Below the pieces are notes generated by a model. It made no database searches. It was given only the letters and a program-made list of their open reading frames with translations, and was not told the DNA's origin. This document shows, one piece after another, positions 21,351 through 32,157 of a stretch of 64,000 nt of DNA. This stretch comes from Cordylochernes scorpioides (Eukaryota; Arthropoda; Arachnida; Pseudoscorpiones; Chernetidae), in assembly GCA_030710605.1 (NCBI GenBank), contig CP092863.1, forward strand, positions 64,913,572 through 64,977,571. Reading direction: 5' to 3'. The stretch's first letter is position 1. The number at the start of each line of letters is the position of its first letter. The translations under genes and the position numbers were made by a program.

Positions 21351-22660
21351 CTGCAACCATCAAGCAGACCCCCGTGACACCCTCCAACCCTGCCTGTCTT
21401 CGCCCAGGGTGAACTTCCCTGTACATCCTCAGGAGACTCCAACCCCTGAGCCTCCTGTTCCAGCACCAAGCACCAGCCAGTTGCTCTCACGGACCATTAT
21501 TGGTCCTTGCCCATTATTGAGCCAACAGTGACTCCTGCTAAAGAGATTCAAGACAAGATTGCACCATCCATCCAGTCTTCTAACCCTATGAGCCAAACCC
21601 AGCTGCCCTCTCAGGAGAAGGAGCTCGAGGATCAGGTAGAGATTTTTAACCAATTGAATGATGACTCTTTTCTAGGCCCCCCTTTATGAGGAGGTTTAAA
21701 AGAATGACATCTTGTACGCGGTTTTATACCGCTCTGGGAAGGAGGATACTCTCGCCTGAACACGACCATTCTGTGCGAATTCTTCAACATTGCCATTGAG
21801 CATGTTGGGAACAAAAACTGCGCAATAAGAAAGGGCTTGACTATACTAAAGGCAGCTTGTAGCACTTTATAAGATCCAGACGTCCTTCAGAGAAGTTTTT
21901 CCTCTGGTGTAAATATTTTAATTTTTATTAAAATAATACTGTATTTTAATTTTACTTATAATTTATTATTTTGCTGCTGACTAGGAGTCAATAAAATTAT
22001 TAATTCTCTCTCTCTCTCTCTCTATCTAGCTACGGGGACGCATGTGCGCACGCGTCCAGCTCACCCCACCGTCCTGGCGTGTTATTAAGGGCTCGTTTTA
22101 ACCTTAAAGAGAATGGATTCTAATTCATTTTCTATTTAAATAAATATATGGAATGTTATAACCCCTTTGGGGTATTGACAGAATGCTTGATTGATGTGAA
22201 GCATAGTGATATGGCTCCATTAAGAAAAACGCAAAGCATTGCTGAGAAATAAGCGAAATAAATTTCTGGCATGGAAATTCCCAAGTCAGCTAAAATGACG
22301 AACATGCAAACTCGCCTCATTAAAAGAAAAATATGCAAATTCTTGCTCTTAACAAGCCGTGAATGGTCTGGGATAATGGCAAAAGATGCCTTTGAAAAAG
22401 TCTATCTGATGGAGCGCAAGAAGAGGAATCTTCCGCCTTCTTCTCAACAGGCACATAGGCATCAGCTTGGTACATCTCGCCAAACCAACACCACCCAGGA
22501 CAAGGTAGCCAGCCCAGTAAAAATACAAAAGGAAAAGTTGTATTGGGGCAAGATCCCACCTGATCCCAATACATTTTCACTTTTTTTACTACCTTTTCTT
22601 TCAACGCAAAATTTAAATAGCCTAATTGAGGTTCTATTAAAAAAAGGTTTTATTACATAC
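21350..22660. other. Remnant downstream of the ORF1-like sequence
   Basis: Pro/Ser-rich broken frames to about 21700, AT-rich DNA, a CT run at 22005-22024, then an open stretch on plus (22271-22663, MEIPKSAKMTNMQTRLIKRK) that I do not recognise. Probably retroelement debris. Confidence 0.4.
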
Positions 22661-23160
22661 TAGCGGATGTACCCGGCTTCGCCCAGGTTTTTCTCGAGGG
22701 AATGTTTGTAGTCTAGTAATAAGAAAATATACTACACCTAAAAACTATCAGAGAAAAGAGAAACCACGGAAGGTGAACAGAAAAATGCTTACAATGGATG
22801 TTATGTTTACGATATCAATCAAGTTAAATAAAAACAAAGATAAAATTTGCATATGTTGGTAACTATAATTTTGTATATTTGTTAGGCGAAATTAGAAACA
22901 TGATAAAACAATTGGGTATTTAAAAACAAATGTAGAAATAAAAGTTAAAGTATAATAAACGATGTTAAAGATTAGTTTTAATTATTAATCAAGATTGTGT
23001 GTGAATATGTGAGAAAGATGTAATATCGTTGTTGTTTTCTTGGCCGACTGTTTTACATATGGTGATATCTTAAAATTGCTTGTTTTGAATATTTTTTAGA
23101 TTGAGATTATTAGCTAGTATGTAAAAAAATTAACTCTGTTGAAATTTAATTTTGTATTTA
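22661..23160 (+). repeat. Interspersed repeat with ACCCGGCTTCGCCC signature
   Basis: Begins ACTAGCGGATGTACCCGGCT, a signature seen at the ends of many invertebrate non-LTR/SINE-type repeats. It is interrupted by the mariner at 23165 and appears to resume after 29717, ending near TTATTAATATAGATAC (about 29915). Confidence 0.55.
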
Positions 23161-23288
23161 TATACAGGGTGTACCAGGTAAATTGGGAATTTCAACAATG
23201 GTATTTTAACTGAAATTTTTTACAAGTAAAAATTAAAATATCCGAATGAAATTTGACACAGTAGTAGATAAAAGGATATAGTTTTTAT

Positions 23289-23605
23289 TTATTCAATGTA
23301 GTTTCCATTATTAGCTACAACAGTCTCGAGGCGAGTGCGGAATGAAGCACAGGCCTTGGCGACGATGACCTTGTCCATTTGGGTCATCACCGTGTGAACT
23401 GCTTTCTTGACAGACTGGATGGTGGTATGAGGAGCTTTGTTGACATCTCTCTCAACAACGCCCCATACATAGTAGTCGAGGGGATTGCAATCTGGAGAAT
23501 TAGGGGGCCAAATATCAGGACCCCAGTGACTAGGGACGTTAAGTGTCAGCCACGATTGTGTCTTTTTTGCCTTATGGGCTGGAGCTGAGTCCTGTTGGAA
23601 GACAT
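23289..23605 (-). pseudogene. Mariner-type transposase, C-terminal half
   Basis: Continues the same transposase beyond the insertion: YVFQQDSAPAHKAKKTQSW carries the second catalytic D, WPPNSPDCNPLDYYVWG carries the third, and the protein ends NNGNYIE. The start codon that opens this frame at 23639 comes from the inserted element, not from the transposase. Confidence 0.9.
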
Positions 23606-24169
23606 ACTTCCTTCTGTAAGATTCCCACTTACGTTCCATTTTGGAAACGTTTCTATCTTAGCCTGGCTAGCTTAAAGTAGTTTCAATGTATATATGTATA
23701 CGGTAAATATAGTATACACCCGGGTTTACATGTGATTTGTAGTTTGATATGAACATTAACACACATTATATAAATACCCACATTAACTTTATTCGGCAAA
23801 AGGAATTTTACACAAAATAAAACAAATTGTATTTACTATGACATGACATAAGTAGGCAAAAACAAAGAAATTCAATATTCTTCATAGGCTTAATACCCTA
23901 AATTCCCTATACAAAAAAAAATAGCAAAAAATAGTTGAGTCTATCAAAATTTAGTATTACCATGGTTTTTATTTAACACAATATAAAATTACAACATCTC
24001 ATTTCAAGGGCAACCTTGCATGGACAAGAAATAATTTAACTATCAAAACATGGATATGTCCCTCTCAACATATAAACTCGCATAGTTGGCAAAACATGTT
24101 GGCTAAACATAAAAAGGAAATTTCTTTGATATCTATCATGGCTTCGCCATGTTTTACTATATAGACCTT

Positions 24170-24480
24170 TACGGCAAAAATCTAAAATTAACTTACCTAG
24201 CATCTCGCCCGCATACCTCTCCTGATAAGAAATCGCTCTCCTCCTTCCTGGAAACTTGCCCCAGCCTGCTTGGACGCTAGATCAAAAACTGTCTAGACTG
24301 AGCGACATCGATTCAAAAAGCAAAAAGCCTCGATTTTGGCAAAGAAACCTTCTTTTATGCTTGCCCCTGTCCATTTTCATTCGCTGCTCGCGCCAAAGTT
24401 CCTATTGGTTGGCATTTTTCATTCGTCGAAAGAAACACCCACGTGATCTTGACCACGCCCTCAATTTACCGTGCTGCCGC
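24170..24480 (-). promoter_or_regulatory. Promoter-like stretch with splice donor, minus strand
   Basis: On the minus strand CCAAT, then GCATAAAAG about 70 bases later, then a GC-richer leader ending GATGCTAG|GTAAGTTAAT, a good donor. It looks like a promoter plus first non-coding exon carried by the nested element. No downstream coding exon is identified. Confidence 0.35.
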
Positions 24481-25505
24481 GAGAAAAAAAATTGTAGGTT
24501 AAAAAATAAATTGATTCCTTTAGGAAATTAAATAATATATATATTCCGAGTATAATAAAAAAATTATTGATTTAAATATTTATATGATAAATTATTCTCT
24601 TTGGTCACCTCAACCTCAATAATTTCTCACAGAGTAGTAAAACTTGAATATACAAAAATTCTCGGAATATTAAAAATAATATTATTATATTTAAAAATTA
24701 AGGAATAAAATAATATACGCACACACACAAAAGCCTTTATTAAGACACACAGGTCTTACAGGGGATTCTCCTTGGGGTTACAAAACGGAGAAACCTATGA
24801 AAGTGGGAAATAAAAAAATGGAGAAAGATTATATACATTTGGTAAATATATACAGATTATAAGAAAGAATAAAAAATAAGAAGAATAAAAAAAAAAAAAA
24901 AATTTTTTTTTGGAAATATGGATGGGAGAAGTGGAGAGCGAAAAGAGGAAAGAAAACAGGTATTTACATATGGAACAAGACAATTTAAGCTCTTCTGCTC
25001 GGAATAAAATAATATTTTATTATATTCTTATTTTAAAGGAAAAATTATGGATTAGTAAATATACTCGCTCGACTTATGAGAAATCAATTTAGAATAAAAT
25101 AAATATTAACGAAAATTTAGAATTTATCTTTCTTATTGAGAGAATTTAAATTAACAATGAAATCAAATAAAATTTATGATGCCTGCCTCCTCTGGGAAAC
25201 TTATATGCTAATTTCTTCTTTAAAAAGTCCAACAATATTACTAAATAGGCCCCATCTATCAAAATGTGATGTCACAAGTTATATACAAATTAAAAGAAAG
25301 AAGGTTTTACAAGGACGGATGCTCGAAGTCCATTTCTGGTGTAGATCCTGTGCTGGACTGTGGGTGAACTTTAACGGTATAGTCATCGTCTCCAACTGAA
25401 TGTCTCCCCGGTTCCTGGTCTTCTTCTGCTTCTGTTTGCATCGGGCTTCTGGATACTTAATCAGGGCCGATGTCATCCTCCTACAGCAGACCTTGTGATA
25501 CGCGT

Positions 25506-25660
25506 CCAGGGCTGTGTCCTCCCCTGGCAGATCTTGGGATTCACGTCCAGGGCTGTGTTTTCCCCTGGCAGATCTTGGGATTCATGTCCAGGGCTGTGTC
25601 TTCCCCTGGCAGATCTTGGGATTCACGTCCAGGGCTGTGTCTTCCCCTGCCTTGGCCTTT
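25506..25660 (+). repeat. 41-bp minisatellite
   Basis: Four units beginning CCAGGGCTGTGT, spaced 41 bases, inside the right part of the nested element. Open frames here are products of the repeat. Confidence 0.88.
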
Positions 25661-25804
25661 GAACCACCGTCGGCCATTGCTGTGGGACTCCCATCTGCAC
25701 ACCAAACACTTTCGGCGAGACACTGCTTGTATATATATATGATGTAAAAGAATGTTTACATCTTTGTTGGGTCTGTTTGATGGAAATCTGACCCAACACT
25801 TCCT

Positions 25805-26480
25805 GCGGCCACCATGTCCATCCAAGGCTTCACAACGGTCTCCAGAACATTGATGTAGGTGTCAGCGTTCATCCTAAGGCCCTTCTCAAAGAAATGGGGA
25901 GGCATGACATCACCTTCACTGCTGATAACGCCAAGGACCATTACGGAGGCAGGAAATTTCGTGTGCATCACGACAGGTATCTCTGAGGGGTCTTTACAGA
26001 TCCAGCGATCATTCCTGGGATTTACCTTTTGGTCCACGTCAAAGTTCTTTTCGTCAGAGAAGAACCTTAGCATGCCAAAAGAGTCGTGTTTCAGGTTGTT
26101 GAGGAGGGCAGCAGCCTTTCCTTTTCTGTTATTCTTCATATTCTCAGTCAGCAACTGACCTTTCCGAAGGGCATAAGACTTGAGACCAAGGTCCTCATGG
26201 ATAGTTCTGACAATTGTCATAGAGCCAACGTCCATTTCCTTGGCTATGGCCCTCATGCTCTTCCCAGGGTTTCCATCAATCTTCTCCTTGACATTTTTGA
26301 CAAATTCTTCGCCTCTTACCCTGTCCGATCGACGCGAGTGCTTTTTCCTTGTAGCTATCCCCTCTTTGTTACTGTCGGCCTCATCAAACTGCTTCTTGAC
26401 ACGATAAATAGTGGGTTTTGGGCAACTTAAGAAAATCCACTATCTCTTTGGGGCTCCTTCCGGCGCGCAGATCAACGATG
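25805..26480 (-). pseudogene. Mariner-type transposase, N-terminal half
   Basis: Reads helix-turn-helix-like RAIAKEMDVGSMTIVRTIHE, then the first catalytic D in FFSDEKNFDVDQ, WICKDPSEIPVV, and PPHFFEKGLRMNADTYI, up to VKPWMDMVAAG, where it meets the nested element. Upstream to about 26480 further DNA-binding-domain codons appear in shifted frames. It cannot encode a whole enzyme. Confidence 0.88.
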
Positions 26481-26800
26481 ATGCAGCTCGATTTTCAAAT
26501 TCTCGGTTACTCTTCATCACTACACTGCGCACACATGTACTGTTGCATTTTACATGAATATGGCTACGTAATGAAAAAAAAAACAAGTTTTTAATCTCAA
26601 GTAGTTTTTTGTTTTATGGACTGTCAAAGTTAGTCCCAATTTACCTGGTACACCCTGTATAAATAAAATTAACTCTGTTGGGCCAGATTTTCCACCAAAC
26701 AGACCCAACAAAGATGTAAACATTTACATCATATATATACACAGTGTCTCGCCGAAAGTGTTTGGTGTCCAGATGGAGACCCCACCACGGTGGCCGACGA

Positions 26801-27035
26801 TGCCCAAGGATCCTGGAGCCCATTGCAGAGAGGTCCAGCGGAGGATCTACACCAGAAGGCTGGAGATGATACCTATGCCTTTGAAGTCCAGAAAGGTGGA
26901 GATGACACGAGTCCTGCCCAAGGATCCTGGAACCCATTGCAGAGAGGTCCAGCGGAGGATCTACACCAGAAGGCTGGAGATGATACCTATGCCTTTAAAG
27001 TCCAGAAAGGTGGAGATGACACGAGTCCTGCCCTG
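26801..27035 (+). repeat. 114-bp tandem repeat, two units (left arm)
   Basis: Units start TGCCCAAGGATCCTGGA at 26801 and 26915. Because 114 is a multiple of 3, more than one frame stays open; this is not a gene. Confidence 0.92.
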
Positions 27036-27715
27036 TAAATAGATTCGCCAATCACCCTTTTATATGCAACGATACGTCCAACATCACATTGCCTTTAGGG
27101 AAATTTCAAGTCCATTCTTTATTCTAAAATGAATAAAATCAATTAAATATATACCCAGATCAATTTTATTATTATCTCAAGTTCTCTTTCAAAGAGAGGA
27201 GGTTTGATTTCAAATTTCTTAAAGAAGAAATTACTTTAAATTTAAAATAAATAAATTTATATTTTATTATCCCTATTTGATCAATTTTATTATCATCTCA
27301 AACCTTTTAATAAGAAGGAGCCTAATTTCGAATTTCCTAAAGTAGAAATTACTTTAAATTTAAAGATAAAATTATATATTTTATTATCCTTATTTTACCA
27401 ATTTTTTTTATTACCTCAAACTTTTCTCTTAAAAGAAAAGAAGAATTTTAAATTTCTCAAAGGATTAAGCATCTATATTTATTATTTCGATATTTCTCTT
27501 TTAAAAATAATAATATATTATTTTTAAATTAATAATATTTATTTTTTTATTATATTCTAAGAATATTAATTTTTTTTATTACTCTGCAGTAAAAATTGAG
27601 GACTTACCTCGCAGCGTTATTTTTAAAGATAAGGACAGTTTTAATCAAGTTTTTGAACGGGACGCAGACGAAATGGCTGATCGGTGGGAGCGTTGGTATC
27701 CAGTAGAAAAGGTAT

Positions 27716-28335
27716 GTTAACATCTTTTCTTTGTTAATTTCGGGCTTATTTTAATATGTCAGAAAGACATATTTTAACTTACTTCGATAGGTATGAAATT
27801 TTCATATTTTTTGCCCTTTATATGAAGCCTTAGAGTTTAAAAAGGAAATTAGATTTTATGTTCATTAAGTACGGCCTGCAAACGAAAGTTTGTAAGAAAT
27901 TTACCAAGGTAGAACAAAGCGTCATGTTCATTATGTATTATTTGGTAGGCTTGCCAATTATGGCATGTTTTTATATGTTGAGAAGGGCATGTTTTATGTT
28001 TCTAATAAGTATAAAATCTCATTCTTGCTTGAAATCCTTAAACAATAAATTTTGTCCATGTAGAATTACCCATAATTGAAATTTATACACGGAGATAACA
28101 ATAAAACTTTTGAGTTATTATTATTTTAAATATGTGTGTGATACTTTTACCCTGAAACAAATTACATATTAAGTATTAAACATGGATCTTTTGTGTTCGC
28201 TATATCCTATTACGTGTGTATCTGAGTTTTAACCCAAGTTGATATACAATTACAAATGTTATTATGGCTGAGATAGCCGGGTACGAAGTCGAGATGCCCT
28301 CAAATGGGACGTAAGAAGAGATCTTACATTTGGCG
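27716..28335 (+). other. Possible solo LTR in the foldback centre
   Basis: Starts TGTTAACATC and ends CTTACA, contains CTTTATATGAAG and AATAAAAC in plausible order, and is followed by TTTGGCGCCCAACGTGG, a typical LTR-element primer site. No second LTR or target duplication was confirmed. Confidence 0.35.
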
Positions 28336-29002
28336 CCCAACGTGGCCAATACCAGCGCTCCCACCGATCGGCCATTTCGTCTGCGTCCCGTTCAAAAACT
28401 TGATCAAAACTGTCCTTCTCTTTCAAAATAACGCTGCGAGGTAAGTCCTCAATTTTTACTGCAGAGTAATAAAAAAATTAATATTCTTAGAATATAATAA
28501 AAAATAATATTATTAATTTAAAAATAATATATTATTATTTTAAAAAGAGAAATATCGAAATAATAAATATAGATGCTTAATCCTTTGAGAAATTTAAAAT
28601 TCTTCTTTTCTTTTAAGAGAAAAGTTTGAGGTAATAAAAAAAATTGGTAAAATAAGGATAATAAAATATATAATTTTATCTTTAAATTTAAAGTAATTTC
28701 TACTTTAGGAAATTCGAAATTAGGCTCCTTCTTATTAAAAGGTTTGAGATGATAATAAAATTGATCAAATAGGGATAATAAAATATAAATTTATTTATTT
28801 TAAATTTAAAGTAATTTCTTCTTTAAGAAATTTGAAATCAAACCTCCTCTCTTTAAAAGAGAGCTTGAGATAATAATAAAATTGATCTGGGTATATATTT
28901 AATTGATTTTATTCATTTTAGAATAAAGAATGGACTTGAAATTTCCCTAAAGGCAATATGATGTTGGACGTATCGTTGCATATAAAAGGGTGATTGGCGA
29001 AT

Positions 29003-29595
29003 CTATTTACAGGGCAGGACTCGTGTCATCTCCACCTTTCTGGACTTTAAAGGCATAGGTATAATCTCCAGCCTTCTGGTGTAGATCCTCCGCTGGACCT
29101 CTCTGCAATGGGTTCCAGGATCCTTGGGCAGGACTCGTGTCATCTCCACCTTTCTGGACTTTAAAGGCATAGGTATCATCTCCAGCCTTCTGGTGTAGAT
29201 CCTCCGCTGGACCTCTCTGCAATGGGCTCCAGGATCCTTGGGCAGGACTCGTGTCATCTCCACCTTTCTGGACTTTAAAGGCATAGGTATCATCTCCAGC
29301 CTTCTGGTGTAGATCCTCCGCTGGACCTCTCTGCAATGGGCTCCAGGATCCTTGGGCAGGTCTCGTGTCATCTCCACCTTTCTGGACTTTAAAGGCATAG
29401 GTATCATCTCCAGCCTTCTGGTGTAGATCCTCCGCTGGACCTCTCTGCAATGGGCTCCAGGATCCTTGGGCAGGACTCGTGTCATCTCCACCTTTCTGGA
29501 CTTTAAAGGCATAGGTATCATCTCCAGCCTTCTGGTGTAGATCCTCCGCTGGACCTCTCTGCAATGGGCTCCAGGATCCTTGGGCATCGTCGGCC
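29003..29595 (-). repeat. 114-bp tandem repeat, five units (right arm)
   Basis: Inverted counterpart of 26801-27035 expanded to five units. It produces overlapping open frames of 208 and 267 codons on the minus strand whose peptides repeat every 38 residues. Judged non-coding. Confidence 0.92.
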
Positions 29596-29717
29596 ACCGT
29601 GGTGGGGTCTCCATCTGGACACCAAACACTTTCGGCGAGACACTGTGTATATATATGATGTAAATGTTTACATCTTTGTTGGGTCTGTTTGGTGGAAAAT
29701 CTGGCCCAACAACTCTG

Positions 29718-30250
29718 TTGATTTTTTTTTTTGTATTTAATCGATAACAGCAAAGTTACGCATGTTAATGTTAGGAAATATATTTTGATGTTAAGCAAAA
29801 CCTGCTCCATCTCGTTTTACATAAATGTTGAAAATTTGGTCGAAATTGATGCATTGTAACGAAAGTTTTTAGCGAACACCACTTATGAAATTTCCATTTT
29901 ATTAATATAGATACAAGTCGGTAAAGATGTACTCGGGAAAAATCCAATAATTGCTCGGGTCTTTCGTCTAGCAATGATATAATGATACTAAAAAACATTT
30001 GTTAAACATTATTCACTCGGGAAACATCCAAGCAAAAATACAGATGTCAACATTCCATCATTGGTATCTGAACCAAACATTCTAGATTGTGGGATGAACT
30101 GACAGACATCAACCTGTATTTCCAGACTCAAGACTGGCCATACAAGACCACTCCTCTTCCAAGATGGTATAAAGACCTTCCCACAATGTACCATCTGCAG
30201 GACCAAATGAGGCCTCACCAGACCACCTCTCGGAATGCATGGGAGCCTCA
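29718..30250. other. Repeat remainder and unassigned DNA
   Basis: About 29718-29915 looks like the end of the repeat that hosts the transposon nest (TTATTAATATAGATAC). 30010-30250 contains CAGACTCAAGACTGGCCATA and AATGTACCATCTGCAGGACC, resembling a LINE SGHL-type tail in broken frames. Confidence 0.4.
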
Positions 30251-30255
30251 AGACT

Positions 30256-30487
30256 GTAAGTGCACCACATGTCTACACATGTGAAGGAGTTCGACTTTTG
30301 CATTTAACAAATATGCCAGAACCCCATTTTATTACTTTCACTCAGCTGGTGGGATTGGACTTTTGCAAGATTCGAGGGCCATTGGAGCATTTTTTTTTTA
30401 ATTAGAGAAAAGTTCCCATTGCGGGATTCGATCCTGAGTCTTAGCGGTCGAAAACCAACGGTTTAGACCATCCTTCCACCAACCCCC
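30256..30487 (-). repeat. tRNA-derived SINE (SINE-1), minus
   Basis: TAAGTGCACCACATGTCTAC to the tRNA-like head ACCATCCTTCCACCAACCCC. It lacks the usual A-rich 3' end. Confidence 0.75.
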
Positions 30488-30489
30488 AC

Positions 30490-30889
30490 ATTGTTATTTT
30501 ATACATATCAATAAATCAATAGCGTGCCATCTATATATAGCAAATGAACTTTGATTTATTTATGGAAGAAACATTCGCGTCTTAATGTTTTCTTTTGCCA
30601 TTTATAATATATCAACATAAAGATAATAAATAGTGTAAAATATACAAAATAACTCTCTAAATAAATTAAATAATAATTATAAATTAATAATAGCAAAATT
30701 TAATACAAAATAAATGAATAAATTTAAAGTATATACATAGTTATTTGAAAATAATTAAGATATAAATTATTTATAAATTTAAGGAAAATCGAATTTTCTA
30801 TTTATACTCTGTTTATCTTCTGTAGAAGCTCAACTTTCTGAAAACAATTTACAATGTAATTTATAATACAATATAATGCGGCTTATGAT
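30490..30889. other. AT-rich DNA without a gene
   Basis: Runs of A/T with no open frame, between a SINE and the palindrome. Confidence 0.55.
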
Positions 30890-31209
30890 TGTAGAACGAA
30901 GTTCGACAATTATACCGCAAATGTTTCTTTTGAACGAAAAATCGAAATTTATTTAAAGGAGAAATAACGATTATTTCTAACCTTAGGGATGAAGTATGAA
31001 AGGATGAATTGTGAAGAGTAATGATGAACGGAAAAATAAAAGTGTCCAGGGATGGAATTTTATTTTTCCGTTCATCATTACTCTTCACAATTCATCCTTT
31101 CATACTTCATCCCTAAGGTTAGAAATAATCGTTATTTCTCCTTTAAATAAATTTCGATTTTTCGTTTAAAAGAAACATTTGCGGTATAATTGTCAAACTT
31201 CGTTCTACA
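30890..31209. repeat. Long palindrome, 152-bp arms
   Basis: Left arm 30890-31041 and right arm 31058-31209 are nearly perfect reverse complements around a 16-base centre containing GTGTCCAGGGATGG. The arms carry no gene. It lies at the 3' side of the PLE fragment (minus strand), so it may be that element's terminal inverted structure. Confidence 0.9.
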
Positions 31210-31212
31210 ATT

Positions 31213-31387
31213 TACAATGTTTTTCTGTTATATTTTTGTATATAATTGATGTCTGTTTGATATCTGGTATATGGTTATTGTTTAGGGAGTGGTCAACCAG
31301 GAGGGATAATGGTTTATAGTTTCTTAAAGCTGCTTTATGTTGATTTATACGATCCTTTAGTGATATACCGGTTTCTCCAATGTAATT
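31213..31387 (-). pseudogene. Penelope-like GIY-YIG endonuclease fragment, C-terminal part
   Basis: The minus-strand reading gives IGETGISLKDRINQHKAALR and further SLLVDHSLNNNHI, the C-terminal half of a GIY-YIG nuclease domain as found in Penelope-like retroelements. It is interrupted at 31387 by the gypsy insertion and continues at 35930. The rest of the PLE is not seen. Confidence 0.88.
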
Positions 31388-31621
31388 TGTTGTGATATGT
31401 GATGGATTATCATATACTATGAATTTTGTCTATTTGATATGTTGTAACTATTTTCATGTAAATATCATTTTATCTTTCAACGCTATGCAAATCCATGGCG
31501 ATCTTTCAATATGTAAAACTCCTCGCTGTATAAAAGAGAACTATTTGATGGTGAAATAAATTCTTTCAACCGGACAATGAGTGGTTGTCACCTCTAGTAT
31601 TTTTAACCTAATATTTTAACA
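31388..31621 (+). repeat. 5' LTR of the gypsy element
   Basis: TG...CA-bounded 234-bp LTR containing a TATAAAAG box near 31530 and an AATAAA near 31555, placed as expected for the promoter and polyadenylation signal. Confidence 0.93.
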
Positions 31622-31697
31622 TGGCGCAGCCGACAGCCGATATTTTGTTTTTGAGCTTTGTCTAGGTCTCTAAAAGAAAAGAGCAGAATTACAAAAC

Positions 31698-32157
31698 ATG
31701 GAAAATATAAAGCCACCTGCCGAATTTGTGCCATATAATGGTGAGAAGAAATGGGAAACTTGGCGTGAAGCATTTGAAATTTTTTCTATAGCTGCAGACT
31801 TGGAGAGCATGCCATTGATACGTCAACGAGCCATTTTGAAACATATATTGGTGAAAAAACGGTGTCGATATATAAAACATTCAGAGTAACAGAGAATGAA
31901 GCTTACCCAAGTATTAAAGAGATGCTCGACATGTTCTCAAAACATTTCAAACCCTTTAAAAATATAATACAAATTAGAAACAAATTTTTCACAAGCGTAC
32001 AAAAGGAAGGCCAAGGTATAACTGAATTCGTTACGGAATTAAAACAACTCGCCCAGGAATGTGAATTCGAAGAATTGGCTGAATCTCTCATCAGGGATCG
32101 TTTCATAATTGGAATGATAGATCAGGAAGTAAAAAAGAAGTTGTTGGAAGATCCCAG
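31698..32157 (+). pseudogene. gag: Gypsy gag (capsid region), frameshifted
   Basis: The first frame starts MENIKPPAEFVPYNG (31698) and breaks near 31850. A second frame continues through KQLAQECEFEELAESLIRDRF to 32157, where another shift joins the long frame. The region is typical of the retrotransposon capsid module that packages RNA in the cytoplasm. The breaks fall at short homopolymer runs. Confidence 0.85.

Larger units (their letters stand above)
23613..25797. mobile_element. Element nested in the mariner, 7-bp target duplication
   Basis: ACTTCCT is found at 23606-23612 and 25798-25804, and joining the flanks restores transposase reading. The right end (GGAAATCTGACCCAAC) is related to the ends of 26678-29710, and both share CTTTCGGCGAGACACTG. 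The left end (TCTGTAAGATTCCC) matches only weakly. It contains four 41-bp repeats (about 25506-25650), AT-rich DNA and a promoter-like stretch at 24180-24480. No transposase gene is recognised. Confidence 0.75.
23165..26657 (-). mobile_element. Mariner/Tc1-type transposon (DD37D by spacing) with a nested insertion
   Basis: Terminal inverted repeats CAGGGTGTACCAGGTAAATT (23165) and its complement (ending 26657) are flanked by TA. The transposase lies on the minus strand in two pieces, separated by a 2.2-kb insertion (23613-25797). Counting from the D of FQQDSAP to the D of NPLDYY leaves 37 residues between, as in maT-like DD37D elements. Confidence 0.9.
26678..29710. mobile_element. Foldback transposon with long repetitive inverted arms
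   Basis: AACTCTG flanks both ends (26671-26677, 29711-29717). The left end is TTGGGCCAGATTTTCC and the right end its complement. The arms (about 26678-27702 and 28340-29710) are inverted copies that include a 114-bp tandem repeat, two units on the left and five on the right, then matching AT-rich DNA. The centre is a ~640-bp spacer. No transposase is recognised. Long, internally repeated arms and a 7-bp duplication resemble FB/Galileo-type elements (inference). Confidence 0.85.

Noticed and set aside
23379-23588. 69-codon frame on plus
   Set aside because: Antisense shadow of the mariner transposase C-terminal half.
25470-25825. Open frames across the 41-bp repeat
   Set aside because: Several frames are open at once and peptides are periodic; not a gene.
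26758-27042. Open frames of 82-94 codons on plus
   Set aside because: Same 114-bp repeat in the opposite arm.
27858-28079. 73-codon hydrophobic frame in the foldback centre
   Set aside because: AT-rich composition and no homologue recognised; the region looks like an LTR instead.
29003-29810. Overlapping 208- and 267-codon open frames on minus
   Set aside because: They are produced by five 114-bp tandem repeats (a multiple of 3) in a transposon arm; the peptides repeat every 38 residues.
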